A stretch of DNA of 64,000 bases, from the NCBI GenBank assembly GCA_947450765.1, contig CANFXC010000003.1:1-64000 (forward strand), in the 5' to 3' direction. This document shows positions 56,641-64,000 of this stretch, in pieces. The stretch is from Comamonadaceae bacterium (GTDB lineage: Bacteria > Pseudomonadota > Gammaproteobacteria > Burkholderiales > Burkholderiaceae_C). Numbering within the stretch: the stretch's first letter is position 1; the number at the start of each line of letters is the position of its first letter. The position numbers were made by a program, and so were the translations under genes. The notes beneath the pieces are model-generated. The model saw only the letters and a list, made by a program, of their open reading frames with translations. It made no database searches and was not told where the DNA came from.

Positions 56641-57216
56641 ATGAACAATCGTTTTCAGACATTGAAGTTTTTGGGTTTGCTATTGACAGTTGGACTGGTT
56701 TCTTCGCCAACCATGGCGCAGACAATTCCGTTATTGGGCACGGTTTTAGCCACCGCCAATGCGTCGGCCACCATCCTGAGCCCTCTCTCCATCGCCGTCA
56801 CCGGCGCAGGCATGAACTTTGGCAATATTGTTCCCAGCGCGCAACTGGGCACCGTGGTACTGGCACCGGCCGGCAGCAGAACAGCCACTGGTGGTGCGAG
56901 CACCATGGCACAAGCGGGTGGAAGTGTTTCAGCAGCGAACTTCGCAGTCTCAGGCCAAAACAACGCGAGCTATTCAGTGGCCTTGCCTTCGTTGGCGGCC
57001 AGCTTGCTGCCACAGGGCTCAGCAACGGGTGCTCCGATGTTGGTCACCTCGTTCACCAGCGACCTGACCGCCACCGGCATCAGCACCATTTGGAGCGGCG
57101 CACTGGGTGGTGCAGGTGCGGGAACATTCAACGTGGGCGCTACGCTGACGGTTGGGGTGAATCAAGGCGCTGGCGTCTACTCGGGTACTTTCCCAGTCAT
57201 CATTTTCTACAATTGA
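56641..57216 (+). CDS. DUF4402 pilin-like secreted protein
   Basis: A 191-residue exported protein with a signal peptide (LLLTVGLVSSPTMA) and a DUF4402 beta-sandwich, the family of chaperone-usher subunits. Typical blocks are SPLSIAVTGAGMNFGNIVP, AARTATGG-like GSRTATGGAS, GTFNVGATLTVGVNQGAGVYSGTFPVIIFYN, ending in the hallmark YN. It should be the main structural subunit of a fimbria. It follows the duplicated AT-rich leader and precedes the small exported protein by 18 bases. Confidence 0.85.
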   Translation: MNNRFQTLKFLGLLLTVGLVSSPTMAQTIPLLGTVLATANASATILSPLSIAVTGAGMNFGNIVPSAQLGTVVLAPAGSRTATGGASTMAQAGGSVSAANFAVSGQNNASYSVALPSLAASLLPQGSATGAPMLVTSFTSDLTATGISTIWSGALGGAGAGTFNVGATLTVGVNQGAGVYSGTFPVIIFYN

Positions 57217-57234
57217 TCGAAGCAGCGGCCGCTC

Positions 57235-57531
57235 ATGAACATACGCCCAATTAACACTCTGTTGCTTGGGCTTCTGACCGGCCTGACTGCGACCAACGCA
57301 GTTCAGTCAGCGGACGTCAGTGCCAGCGCCGGTGCCACGATCGTCGTGCCGGCCAACGTCTCGGCTTCTGCGTCAGCGGCCTGCGCAGGCGCCAATGACA
57401 GATGCCATTCACCGGTGGTGGTGCCCGTGGTGAACGACGGCACGCTGATCGACACGCAAGGTGTGTCGCTGTCCCTCACGCGCGAGACAGATGTCAGCAA
57501 CGCGGTCAAAGCCACGCTGGCCTACGACTGA
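57235..57531 (+). CDS. Small exported protein, unknown
   Basis: A 98-residue protein with a signal peptide (LLGLLTGLTATNAVQSA) and a mature part with two Cys (ACAGANDRC) and beta-strand-rich sequence ending KATLAYD. The end loosely recalls the last strand of pilins, but the protein is too short for a full DUF4402 domain. It lies between the two pilin genes, so a minor or tip subunit, or a regulator of assembly, is possible. No family was recognised. Confidence 0.6.
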   Translation: MNIRPINTLLLGLLTGLTATNAVQSADVSASAGATIVVPANVSASASAACAGANDRCHSPVVVPVVNDGTLIDTQGVSLSLTRETDVSNAVKATLAYD

Positions 57532-57562
57532 GCTTGAGTCGTTTTTTCACATCGCCACTTTC

Positions 57563-58087
57563 ATGATGTTTTCACACCGTTTCAAGCTTTCCCTTGCCGG
57601 GCTGCTCTGTGGACTGACCTTGCCGGCCCATGCCATTTGCACAGGGTGCACGATGATCGTTGTCAAAGAGGCGGGCAGTGATTTGCGCTTTGGCCGCATG
57701 ATCGTTGTCTCGCCGGGGACGCTCACCATGGACCCCAAAACAGGTGCGCGTTCTGGAACTGCGAGTGTGGTGACGCCCGCGTCTTTGAGCAGCAGCACGG
57801 GACCTGCCGCCTTCAGGGTGAGCTGCGTCGGGGTCGGCAGCCTGACTTATCAGGTGGCAGTTGTCAGCACACCCTCCAGCATCAACGCAACATCCGGTGC
57901 CATGCCGATCGGCAACTTTCTCAGTTTCCCTGCGGCATCCATCGATCGTCAGGTCAGCAGTTGTCAGGGCTACTCGGAAATCGTCACCGTGGGGGCGACG
58001 TTGACGGTGGGATTTTCTCAGCCGCCGGGTGGCTACACATCAGCCGCCGACATCGCGTTGGAAGTCCGCATCACCGCCAACCACTGA
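57563..58087 (+). CDS. Second DUF4402-like pilin protein
   Basis: A 174-residue exported protein (MMFSHRFKLSLAGLLCGLTL; the mature part begins near ICTGC). DUF4402-type strands are visible: GSDLRFGRMIVVSP, GARSGTASVV and VGATLTVGFSQPPGGYTS. Four Cys (CTGC, SCVG and SSCQ) may form two disulphides, unlike the first pilin. Two adjacent ATGs (57563 and 57566) are possible. A longer frame running upstream into the preceding gene is not used. It could be an adapter or tip subunit. The chaperone gene follows after 13 bases. Confidence 0.75.
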   Translation: MMFSHRFKLSLAGLLCGLTLPAHAICTGCTMIVVKEAGSDLRFGRMIVVSPGTLTMDPKTGARSGTASVVTPASLSSSTGPAAFRVSCVGVGSLTYQVAVVSTPSSINATSGAMPIGNFLSFPAASIDRQVSSCQGYSEIVTVGATLTVGFSQPPGGYTSAADIALEVRITANH

Positions 58088-58100
58088 GTGACTGAGCACC

Positions 58101-58967
58101 ATGCCGCATTTTAAAAAAATTCAGTCGATTCGGACGATCGTCCTTGGGCTGCTGAGCGTCTTGCTGGCACCCTTGGCTTTGGCTGATCTCATGCTTTACC
58201 CGACGCGCGTCGAAATGGAAAAAAACCAGCGCGCCACGCAAGTCGAGCTGGTCAACCGCGGACAAACGACCGAGAGCTACCGCATCAGCGTGGTGAATCG
58301 CCGCATGACCGACACCGGTCAAATTGTGCCAGCTGACAGCGCCGAACCCGACGAACGCTTTGCCGCCGACATGCTGCGCTTTTCGCCGCGCCAAGTGACA
58401 CTGAAAGCGGGAGAGTCGCAAACTGTGCGTATCAGCCTGCGCAAACCTGCGGACTTGGCCAACGGCGAATACCGCTCGCACCTGCAGTTTGACCGCCAGC
58501 CCGACGTTGAGGGCAGCGCAGACCTTGAACAGACTGCCAAGCCGCTATCCGGTGACATTGCCATTCGCCTGACAGCGCTGGTGGGTGCCAGTATTCCGGT
58601 GATCGTGCGTCACGGCGACACCTCGGCCAGCGTGACACTGGACAAATTGTCCATCGAGCCAGCCGCCAAAGTCGAAGGCCAAGCCGACGGTCCAACCCTG
58701 CTGATTTTTCAAATGAACCGCAGCGGCAACCGTTCGGTTTATGGCAATTTTCGGGTCACGTACACGCCGTCTGGCGGCAGGCCGGTCGACGTCAGCCAAG
58801 TCAACGGCGTGGCGGTCTATGTGCCCAATCTCTTGCGTCAAGCCAAGCTGCCTCTCAGGCTACCCGAAGGCATGGTGTTCAAGAGCGGGTTGATCCAGCT
58901 GACCTTCTCGCAGCGCCCGGAAGACGGCGGCAAGCCTTTGGCGCAGGCCTCGTTGGCCCTGCCCTGA
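58101..58967 (+). CDS. PapD-like periplasmic fimbrial chaperone
   Basis: A 288-residue chaperone with a signal peptide (VLGLLSVLLAPLALA). The two Ig-like domains begin LMLYPTRVEMEKNQRATQVELVNRG. The conserved G1 block is SPRQVTLKAGESQTVRISLRKP at about 95-116, and a second domain is seen in VNGVAVYVPNLLRQAKLPLRL. It should donate a strand to pilin subunits and hand them to the usher. It is longer than PapD (about 215 residues). It is located between the pilins and the usher. Confidence 0.82.
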   Translation: MPHFKKIQSIRTIVLGLLSVLLAPLALADLMLYPTRVEMEKNQRATQVELVNRGQTTESYRISVVNRRMTDTGQIVPADSAEPDERFAADMLRFSPRQVTLKAGESQTVRISLRKPADLANGEYRSHLQFDRQPDVEGSADLEQTAKPLSGDIAIRLTALVGASIPVIVRHGDTSASVTLDKLSIEPAAKVEGQADGPTLLIFQMNRSGNRSVYGNFRVTYTPSGGRPVDVSQVNGVAVYVPNLLRQAKLPLRLPEGMVFKSGLIQLTFSQRPEDGGKPLAQASLALP

Positions 58968-58996
58968 CGTCACTCAACGCGCGCTGAAAGACCCTG

Positions 58997-61666
58997 ATGA
59001 GGCTGTCCAGTAGCTTGATGCTGGCTCTGCTGTGCGTGGTGCCCAACCCCGCCGTTTGGGCGCAAAGCCCCCTGCCTACGGCAGCTATGGCAGCGCCGAC
59101 CACAGCGACCGAGGCCAGCGAACTCAATTTGCTGCTGCTTGAAGTTCGGCTTGACGGCAGCCTGTTGACTGACACGCTCACCGCCTACGAAGTGGGTAGC
59201 GACATTCTGCTGCCGCTGGGCGAAATGGCGCGCCTGCTCACTATCGGCATCACGCTAGACACGGCCACGCGCAGCGCTGCCGGCTTTGTGTTGCGCGAAG
59301 ACCAGCCGTTCAGGTTGGAGATGGACGCCAGTAGCGTCACCTTGCCCAGCGGACGCGAAGCGGTCGATCCGACCCACATACGTTGGCTGGACAATGACAT
59401 TTACGTTTCTGCCCGTTTGCTGCAGCGCTGGTGGCCGATCGATCTGGCGCTCAGTCTCTCTGCCCTGAGCCTGCAAGTCGTGCCGCGTGAAGCGCTGCCG
59501 ATTCAATCCAGGCTGGCCCGTGAGCGTGATGCTGCGCAGCTGAGGTTGCGCGGCGGCACCTATCAAGACCCTGGCTTTGCGCGGGCACAGCCGGACTATC
59601 GCTTGGTTGACGTGCCCTTTATAGACCAGACACTGAGCTTGCGAAGCGGGCGCGACAGCTCGGGCCAGTCCCGTACCGACATGACTTACAACGCCTTCAT
59701 CACCGGCGATCTGCTGGGCATGGAGGCGTCGATGTTTGTCACTGGATCACAAAACCAAGCCCATCAAAATTCCACGCCTCAAGCACGCTTGACACTGTCG
59801 CGCAACGACCCTGACGCCAACTTGCTGGGGCCGCTGAACGCCCGCACCGTGGCCCTCGGCAACATTGCCTTGCCGGCACTGAACAATGTGGCGCGCTCCG
59901 CAGGTGGCGGGAACGGCATGGTGGTGAGCAACCGGCCGCTCAACCAACCCAGCAGCTACGGCCTGCACACCTTGCGCGGCAACCTACCGCCGGGCTGGGA
60001 CGTGACGCTCTACTTCAACGACGCCTTGATCGCGTTTCAGCAATCGCGACCGGACGGGCTGTACCAGTTTGCAGATCAGCCGCTGGTTTTTGGCAACAAT
60101 GAATTCCGGCTGGTTTTCAACGGCCCACTGGGCCAACGTCGGGTCGAACGCGAGGCATTTTTGCTCGACGACACGCTGACCAAACCCGGCAACTTTTACT
60201 ACACGGCAGGCGGGCAGCGCGGCGACGACGGCAGCGACCGACAAACCTTGCAGGCCGACTTTGGCTTAGCCGACAGCGTCGCCGCAACCGCCGGACTCGT
60301 CAGCATTGACTTAGGCCTGGGAAACCAGGCACGTCACTACAGCAACGTCGGGTTGCGTGCGACCGGGCTAGGCGTACTCATCAGCGCCGACCATGTGTCG
60401 GCCACAGATGGCGGCTCACTCACCGAAGTTGGCGTGCGCACCGGCTTAGGACGATTTTCAGCCGATCTCACACACACCCAATTGAGCCATTTCAGCAGCG
60501 ACTTCTTTGCCGCCAGCAGTGACCCGTTGGCGCAGCGCACGCGCGCCCGCTTGAGTGGCAGCATCCCACTCAGCGACGGTTTGGTACTGCCAGTCGGGCT
60601 GGACGTTTTCCGGGAAGTGACAGCGTCGGGGCGCAGCAGCGTGAACGCCCAAGGTCGGCTGTCGCTGAACCTGCAAAACACCAACTTCACCAACGCCTTG
60701 AATCTGCAGACGAGCGACGGCAAGCGCGTCACCAGCGGTGCGCTGCAGGTGTACCGACGCGTCGCTGGGATAGGTTTGAGCAGCCAGCTGGCCTACACCC
60801 TGGAACCCGACAGCCGGCTCTCCAGCGTGGCCATCTTGGCCGACAAAAATCTGAGCGATGCATCGCGACTGAGCCTGGGGCTGATGCAGAGCATGACACC
60901 CGGCGTGACCACCGTGTCAGCGGGTTACAACCGAAACTTTGGCAGCTTTGGCATGGGTGTGAACGCACGCTACAGCAGCAATGGTGAGGCGAGCATCGGC
61001 GTGCAGTTGTTCATGGCGATCGGGCGCGACCCGCGCAGCGGCAACTGGACTCGCCACTGGCAGCCGATGGCCGCTGCGGGCGCGGTGTCGGCCCGGGCTT
61101 TTGTGGACACCAATATGAACGGTATCTTCGACATGGGCGAAATGCCAGTGGAAGGCGCCGGCTTCACACTGAACGGTGGTAGCCGCCACCCCGTGCGTAC
61201 CGACGCCGATGGCATTGCTTATATGAGCCACATGATGCCGCGCCAATATGCTGACGTGGCCCTCGACACCAGCACGCTGGAAGACCCTCAGTGGCAAGCC
61301 GCCATACCGGGCGTGCGGGTGTTGCCACGCCCCGGCAAAGTGGTGTTGGTGGATTTTCCGGTGGTCATGACGAGTGAAATTGACGGCACCATCTATTTGG
61401 AAGTGGCGGGCAAAACACGCGGCATTGGCAATGCACTGCTGGAACTGGTGAACGAGCGGGGTGACGTGGTTGCCAGCCAACGCAGCGGGGCTGACGGTTA
61501 TTACATCGTGCCGGCGGTCAAGCCAGGGCGCTACACCTTGCGCCTGGCTGATGAGCAGCTGCGCAGCTTAGGCTTGGCGGCTTCGATTCCAAGTCGAGCG
61601 ATCGACGTGCTTGCCGACGGCAACTACGTCAACGGTATCGACTTCACGCTGCGCGCCGCGCCTTGA
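58997..61666 (+). CDS. Outer-membrane usher with C-terminal SdrB/CnaB-like domains
   Basis: An 889-residue exported protein with signal peptide and usher-like N-terminal domain (LNLLLLEVRLDG), a barrel containing FYYTAGGQRGDDG and a plug-like stretch. The C-terminal 190 residues differ from classical FimD: VDTNMNGIFDMGE (about 704) matches the SdrB-type Ca-binding motif, and ADGYYIVPAVKPGRYTLRL is carboxypeptidase-regulatory-like. It is the last gene of the pilin operon; its stop overlaps the dedA-like gene by 23 bases. The usher identity is supported by its neighbours as well as the sequence. Confidence 0.8.
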   Translation: MRLSSSLMLALLCVVPNPAVWAQSPLPTAAMAAPTTATEASELNLLLLEVRLDGSLLTDTLTAYEVGSDILLPLGEMARLLTIGITLDTATRSAAGFVLREDQPFRLEMDASSVTLPSGREAVDPTHIRWLDNDIYVSARLLQRWWPIDLALSLSALSLQVVPREALPIQSRLARERDAAQLRLRGGTYQDPGFARAQPDYRLVDVPFIDQTLSLRSGRDSSGQSRTDMTYNAFITGDLLGMEASMFVTGSQNQAHQNSTPQARLTLSRNDPDANLLGPLNARTVALGNIALPALNNVARSAGGGNGMVVSNRPLNQPSSYGLHTLRGNLPPGWDVTLYFNDALIAFQQSRPDGLYQFADQPLVFGNNEFRLVFNGPLGQRRVEREAFLLDDTLTKPGNFYYTAGGQRGDDGSDRQTLQADFGLADSVAATAGLVSIDLGLGNQARHYSNVGLRATGLGVLISADHVSATDGGSLTEVGVRTGLGRFSADLTHTQLSHFSSDFFAASSDPLAQRTRARLSGSIPLSDGLVLPVGLDVFREVTASGRSSVNAQGRLSLNLQNTNFTNALNLQTSDGKRVTSGALQVYRRVAGIGLSSQLAYTLEPDSRLSSVAILADKNLSDASRLSLGLMQSMTPGVTTVSAGYNRNFGSFGMGVNARYSSNGEASIGVQLFMAIGRDPRSGNWTRHWQPMAAAGAVSARAFVDTNMNGIFDMGEMPVEGAGFTLNGGSRHPVRTDADGIAYMSHMMPRQYADVALDTSTLEDPQWQAAIPGVRVLPRPGKVVLVDFPVVMTSEIDGTIYLEVAGKTRGIGNALLELVNERGDVVASQRSGADGYYIVPAVKPGRYTLRLADEQLRSLGLAASIPSRAIDVLADGNYVNGIDFTLRAAP

Positions 61667-62282
61667 CAGCGCCCACCAGCACCAGCAAACCGGGCACCAA
61701 AATCATCGCCCAGATGATGGAGCTCAGGTTGTCTTTGACCCACGCAAGGTTGCCAAACAGATAGCCGGCACCGCACAGGCCGACCACCCAGATGACCGCA
61801 CCGATCACGTTGTAGGCGCTGAACTTACTGCGGCTCATGTCGGCGACACCGGCGACAAAAGGCGCAAAGGTGCGAACGAATGGCATGAAGCGCGCCAAGA
61901 TGATGGTGACGCCGCCGTAGCGTTCGTAAAAGTTGTGCGCTTGGTCAAAAGCGCGTTTGTTGAAAAACCGGGAGTCCTCCCACTGAAACACCTTGGGGCC
62001 GAAATAGCGGCCGATGGTGAAGTTGCACTGGTCACCCAAAATAGCCGCGACCAGCAACACTGCGATGGACACCGGCAGGCTGATCAAACCGACACCACAC
62101 AAAGCGCCAACGATGAACAACAATGAGTCGCCCGGCAAAAACGGCATCACCACCACACCGGTCTCGACAAAGATGATGGCAAACAAAAGCGCATAGACCC
62201 ACAGGCCGTACTGTTGCGTGAAGGTCTCCAAGTGGCGGTCCACATGAAGAATGAAGTCGATCAAAAAGCTAATAATTTCCAT
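61644..62282 (-). CDS. DedA family membrane protein
   Basis: A 212-residue inner-membrane protein of the DedA/SNARE-associated family, whose members are linked to lipid-carrier or membrane-potential homeostasis. Family motifs are ETGVVVMPFLPGDSLLF, GDQCNFTIGRYFG and the amphipathic FMPFVRTFAPFVAG. Six or so hydrophobic spans fit the family. It is convergent with the usher and separated from mutL by 33 bases on the opposite strand. Confidence 0.9.
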   Translation of the reverse strand: MEIISFLIDFILHVDRHLETFTQQYGLWVYALLFAIIFVETGVVVMPFLPGDSLLFIVGALCGVGLISLPVSIAVLLVAAILGDQCNFTIGRYFGPKVFQWEDSRFFNKRAFDQAHNFYERYGGVTIILARFMPFVRTFAPFVAGVADMSRSKFSAYNVIGAVIWVVGLCGAGYLFGNLAWVKDNLSSIIWAMILVPGLLVLVGAVKARRAA

Positions 62283-62315
62283 GGCGCTGATTTTGACACG
62301 GCCTAAAATCCGCCG

Positions 62316-64000
62316 GTGAACTCCGCCACCACCGCCCCTCCCCGCCGCCCCATTCGTGAACTCCCTGATGAGCTGATCAGCCAGATTGCCGCTGGCGAAG
62401 TGGTCGAACGACCCGCTTCGGTGGTGCGTGAGTTGGTCGACAACGCTTTAGACGCTGGTGCCCGCCAAGTCACGGTGCGGCTGCTGGCCGGTGGCGTGCG
62501 GTTGATTTTGGTGGAAGACGATGGCGCCGGCATTCCGGCCAACGAGTTAGCCATTGCCTTGCGTCGCCACGCCACCAGCAAGATCGCCTCACTGCAAGAC
62601 TTGGAAGCCGTCGGCACGATGGGCTTTCGGGGCGAGGCGCTGGCCGCCATCAATTCGATTGCCGACATGAGCCTGATCTCGCGCTCGGGCGATGCCGAAG
62701 CAGACGCCAGCGCGGGCGGGCACGCTTGGCAGCTGGACGGTCGCACCGGCGAGATCCAACCCGCAGCGCGCAGCCGCGGCACCAGCGTCGAAGTGCGCGA
62801 GCTGTTTTACGCAACGCCGGCACGGCGCAAATTTTTGAAAACTGACGCCACTGAACTGGCGCATTGCATTGAAGCCGTCCGGCGCCATGCGCTGGTGCGC
62901 CCCGACGTGGGCTTTGCCATCTGGCACGAAGGCAAGTTGGTTGAACAGTGGCGCGCCTGCACCGAGGCGTTGCAAACCGACGACCCCGTGGCCGCGCTGG
63001 ACCAGCGCTTGGCCGATGTGTTGGGCGCCGAGTTTGTGGCGCAATCCATCGCTGTGAATTATGAAAGCAGTGCGCGCCGTATGGACGGTGGGCCGGCTGT
63101 GCGCGTCTGGGGACGGGCCGGCATTCCGGATGCCGCACGCTCCCGCGGCGACCAACAATTTGCCTATGTGAACGGTCGCTATGTACGCGACAAGGTGCTG
63201 ACCCACGCCGCCCGCAGCGCGTATGAGGACGTGCTGCACGGCCACCGCCAACCGGTCTACGCGCTGTATGTCGAGATGGACCCGGCCCGCGTCGATGTGA
63301 ACGTGCACCCGACCAAGATTGAAGTGCGCTTTCGGGACAGCCGCGAAGTGCACCAAGCCGTGCGCCACGCCGCTGAAAATGCGTTGGCGGTACCGCGCTC
63401 GCAAATCGGTGGCGCCGGAGGCGGCGTCATCGGTGCGGTGGATGTTGCGGATGCGAATGCGCCACTGCAAGTCGCTGGCATGCAAGGCTTTGTCTCGGAT
63501 GCCCAGCGCGCCGCCCGCGGCTTGGGCTGGGCGCAACCGGGCATGGACTTTTCAGCCCGCGTGGATCACCGGGTCAGCGACTTCGAAGCCATGTGGCCGG
63601 TCGCTGCGGGTCTGTCGGGTCTATCGACAGGACCGACTGCTGACGCGCTGCGCAACCAGCCGACGGGAACACCCTTCAACGCCGAAGCACCCAACTGGCC
63701 CCCTGGCGACTGGCCGCTGGGCCGGGCGCTGGCGCAGCTGCAAGGCATTTACATCTTGGCAGAAAACACCAGCGGTCTGATCATTGTGGACATGCACGCA
63801 GCGCATGAACGCATTGTTTATGAGCGCCTGAAGAACCAATTGGACAGCTCGGCCAGTGCCGCTATCGCCAGTCAACCCCTGCTGATTCCAGCCACCTTTG
63901 CCGCCACCGCGCAAGAAATCGACACCGCCCAAAGCGCTGCAGAGACTTTGCAAACGCTGGGTCTGGAGATCACGCCGTTCTCACCCAAGACGCTGGCGGT
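62316..64000 (+). CDS. mutL: DNA mismatch repair protein MutL, 5' part
   Basis: The gene runs off the right edge; 561 codons are visible. The GTG start gives VNSATTAPPRRPIRELPDEL. The GHKL ATPase motifs IAAGEVVERPASVVRELVDN and MGFRGEALAAI are followed by TRGTSV-like RGTSVEVRELFYATPARRKFLK and NVHPTKIEVRF. The C-terminal dimerisation domain begins near MHAAHERIVYERL. MutL links MutS mismatch recognition to downstream nicking. It starts after a 33-bp divergent gap from the dedA gene. Confidence 0.95.
   Translation, partial: MNSATTAPPRRPIRELPDELISQIAAGEVVERPASVVRELVDNALDAGARQVTVRLLAGGVRLILVEDDGAGIPANELAIALRRHATSKIASLQDLEAVGTMGFRGEALAAINSIADMSLISRSGDAEADASAGGHAWQLDGRTGEIQPAARSRGTSVEVRELFYATPARRKFLKTDATELAHCIEAVRRHALVRPDVGFAIWHEGKLVEQWRACTEALQTDDPVAALDQRLADVLGAEFVAQSIAVNYESSARRMDGGPAVRVWGRAGIPDAARSRGDQQFAYVNGRYVRDKVLTHAARSAYEDVLHGHRQPVYALYVEMDPARVDVNVHPTKIEVRFRDSREVHQAVRHAAENALAVPRSQIGGAGGGVIGAVDVADANAPLQVAGMQGFVSDAQRAARGLGWAQPGMDFSARVDHRVSDFEAMWPVAAGLSGLSTGPTADALRNQPTGTPFNAEAPNWPPGDWPLGRALAQLQGIYILAENTSGLIIVDMHAAHERIVYERLKNQLDSSASAAIASQPLLIPATFAATAQEIDTAQSAAETLQTLGLEITPFSPKTLA

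Noticed and set aside
57461-57562. A longer second pilin starting at 57461
   Set aside because: The extension overlaps the preceding small gene and puts the signal peptide internally; ATG 57563 or 57566 gives a proper export signal.

Overview
The window reads as one contiguous chromosomal segment of a betaproteobacterium, most likely a Comamonadaceae member (Rhodoferax/Polaromonas-like). The evidence is a GC-rich coding style, betaproteobacterial versions of ParC/ParE, DapA-BamC, KdsA, Eno, FtsB, DUF455 and Bug/TctC proteins, and the mltB / deacetylase-family / MscS / etfB order at the left edge. I assign no species. No rRNA, tRNA or CRISPR was recognised.

Layout. 1-6.8 kb: etfB (cut by the edge), an MscS-type channel, a histone-deacetylase-family amidohydrolase, mltB, and a doxX-ygiD-esterase operon divergent from a LysR gene with a perfect inverted repeat between them. 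7-7.7 kb: a PIN toxin/ribbon-helix-helix antitoxin pair with a perfect 11-bp-arm operator. 7.7-21.5 kb: two separate gene sets for a predicted amidoligase/peptide-modification system, lying on either side of comEC. On the minus strand they are circularly permuted ATP-grasp, alpha-E and transglutaminase. On the plus strand they are transglutaminase-DUF2126, an ATP-grasp/alpha-E fusion and transglutaminase.

21.5-50.3 kb is mainly housekeeping: RidA-like, parC, parE, an MFS transporter, a 42-residue membrane protein, a methyltransferase, dapA-bamC-MBL hydrolase, roxA, slyD, dut, coaBC, pyrG-kdsA-eno-ftsB, a P-loop protein, hslO, a gamma-carbonic anhydrase, a DUF455 ferritin-like protein, a cyclopropane synthase, xerD, a Bug receptor, an AEC carrier, queG, tsaE and amiC. 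Two copies of a 77-bp palindromic repeat, 76 of 77 bases identical and in opposite orientation, lie at 33.8 and 42.9 kb.

50.3-61.7 kb is the most unusual part, a surface-structure island. It starts with a CTGGCC hexamer tandem and an AT-rich leader. Then come a repeat-bearing lipoprotein, a TpsB/FhaC-like outer-membrane transporter, a NarX/NarL-type sensor-regulator pair, a second copy of the AT-rich leader, two DUF4402 pilin-like proteins with a small exported protein between them, a PapD-like chaperone and an usher with a C-terminal SdrB/CnaB-like extension. The leader, down to the first codons of the pilin signal peptide, is duplicated in front of the lipoprotein gene, where a 21-codon pilin-start relic remains. 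This suggests one regulon made from two secretion systems. The window ends with a DedA protein and the start of mutL.
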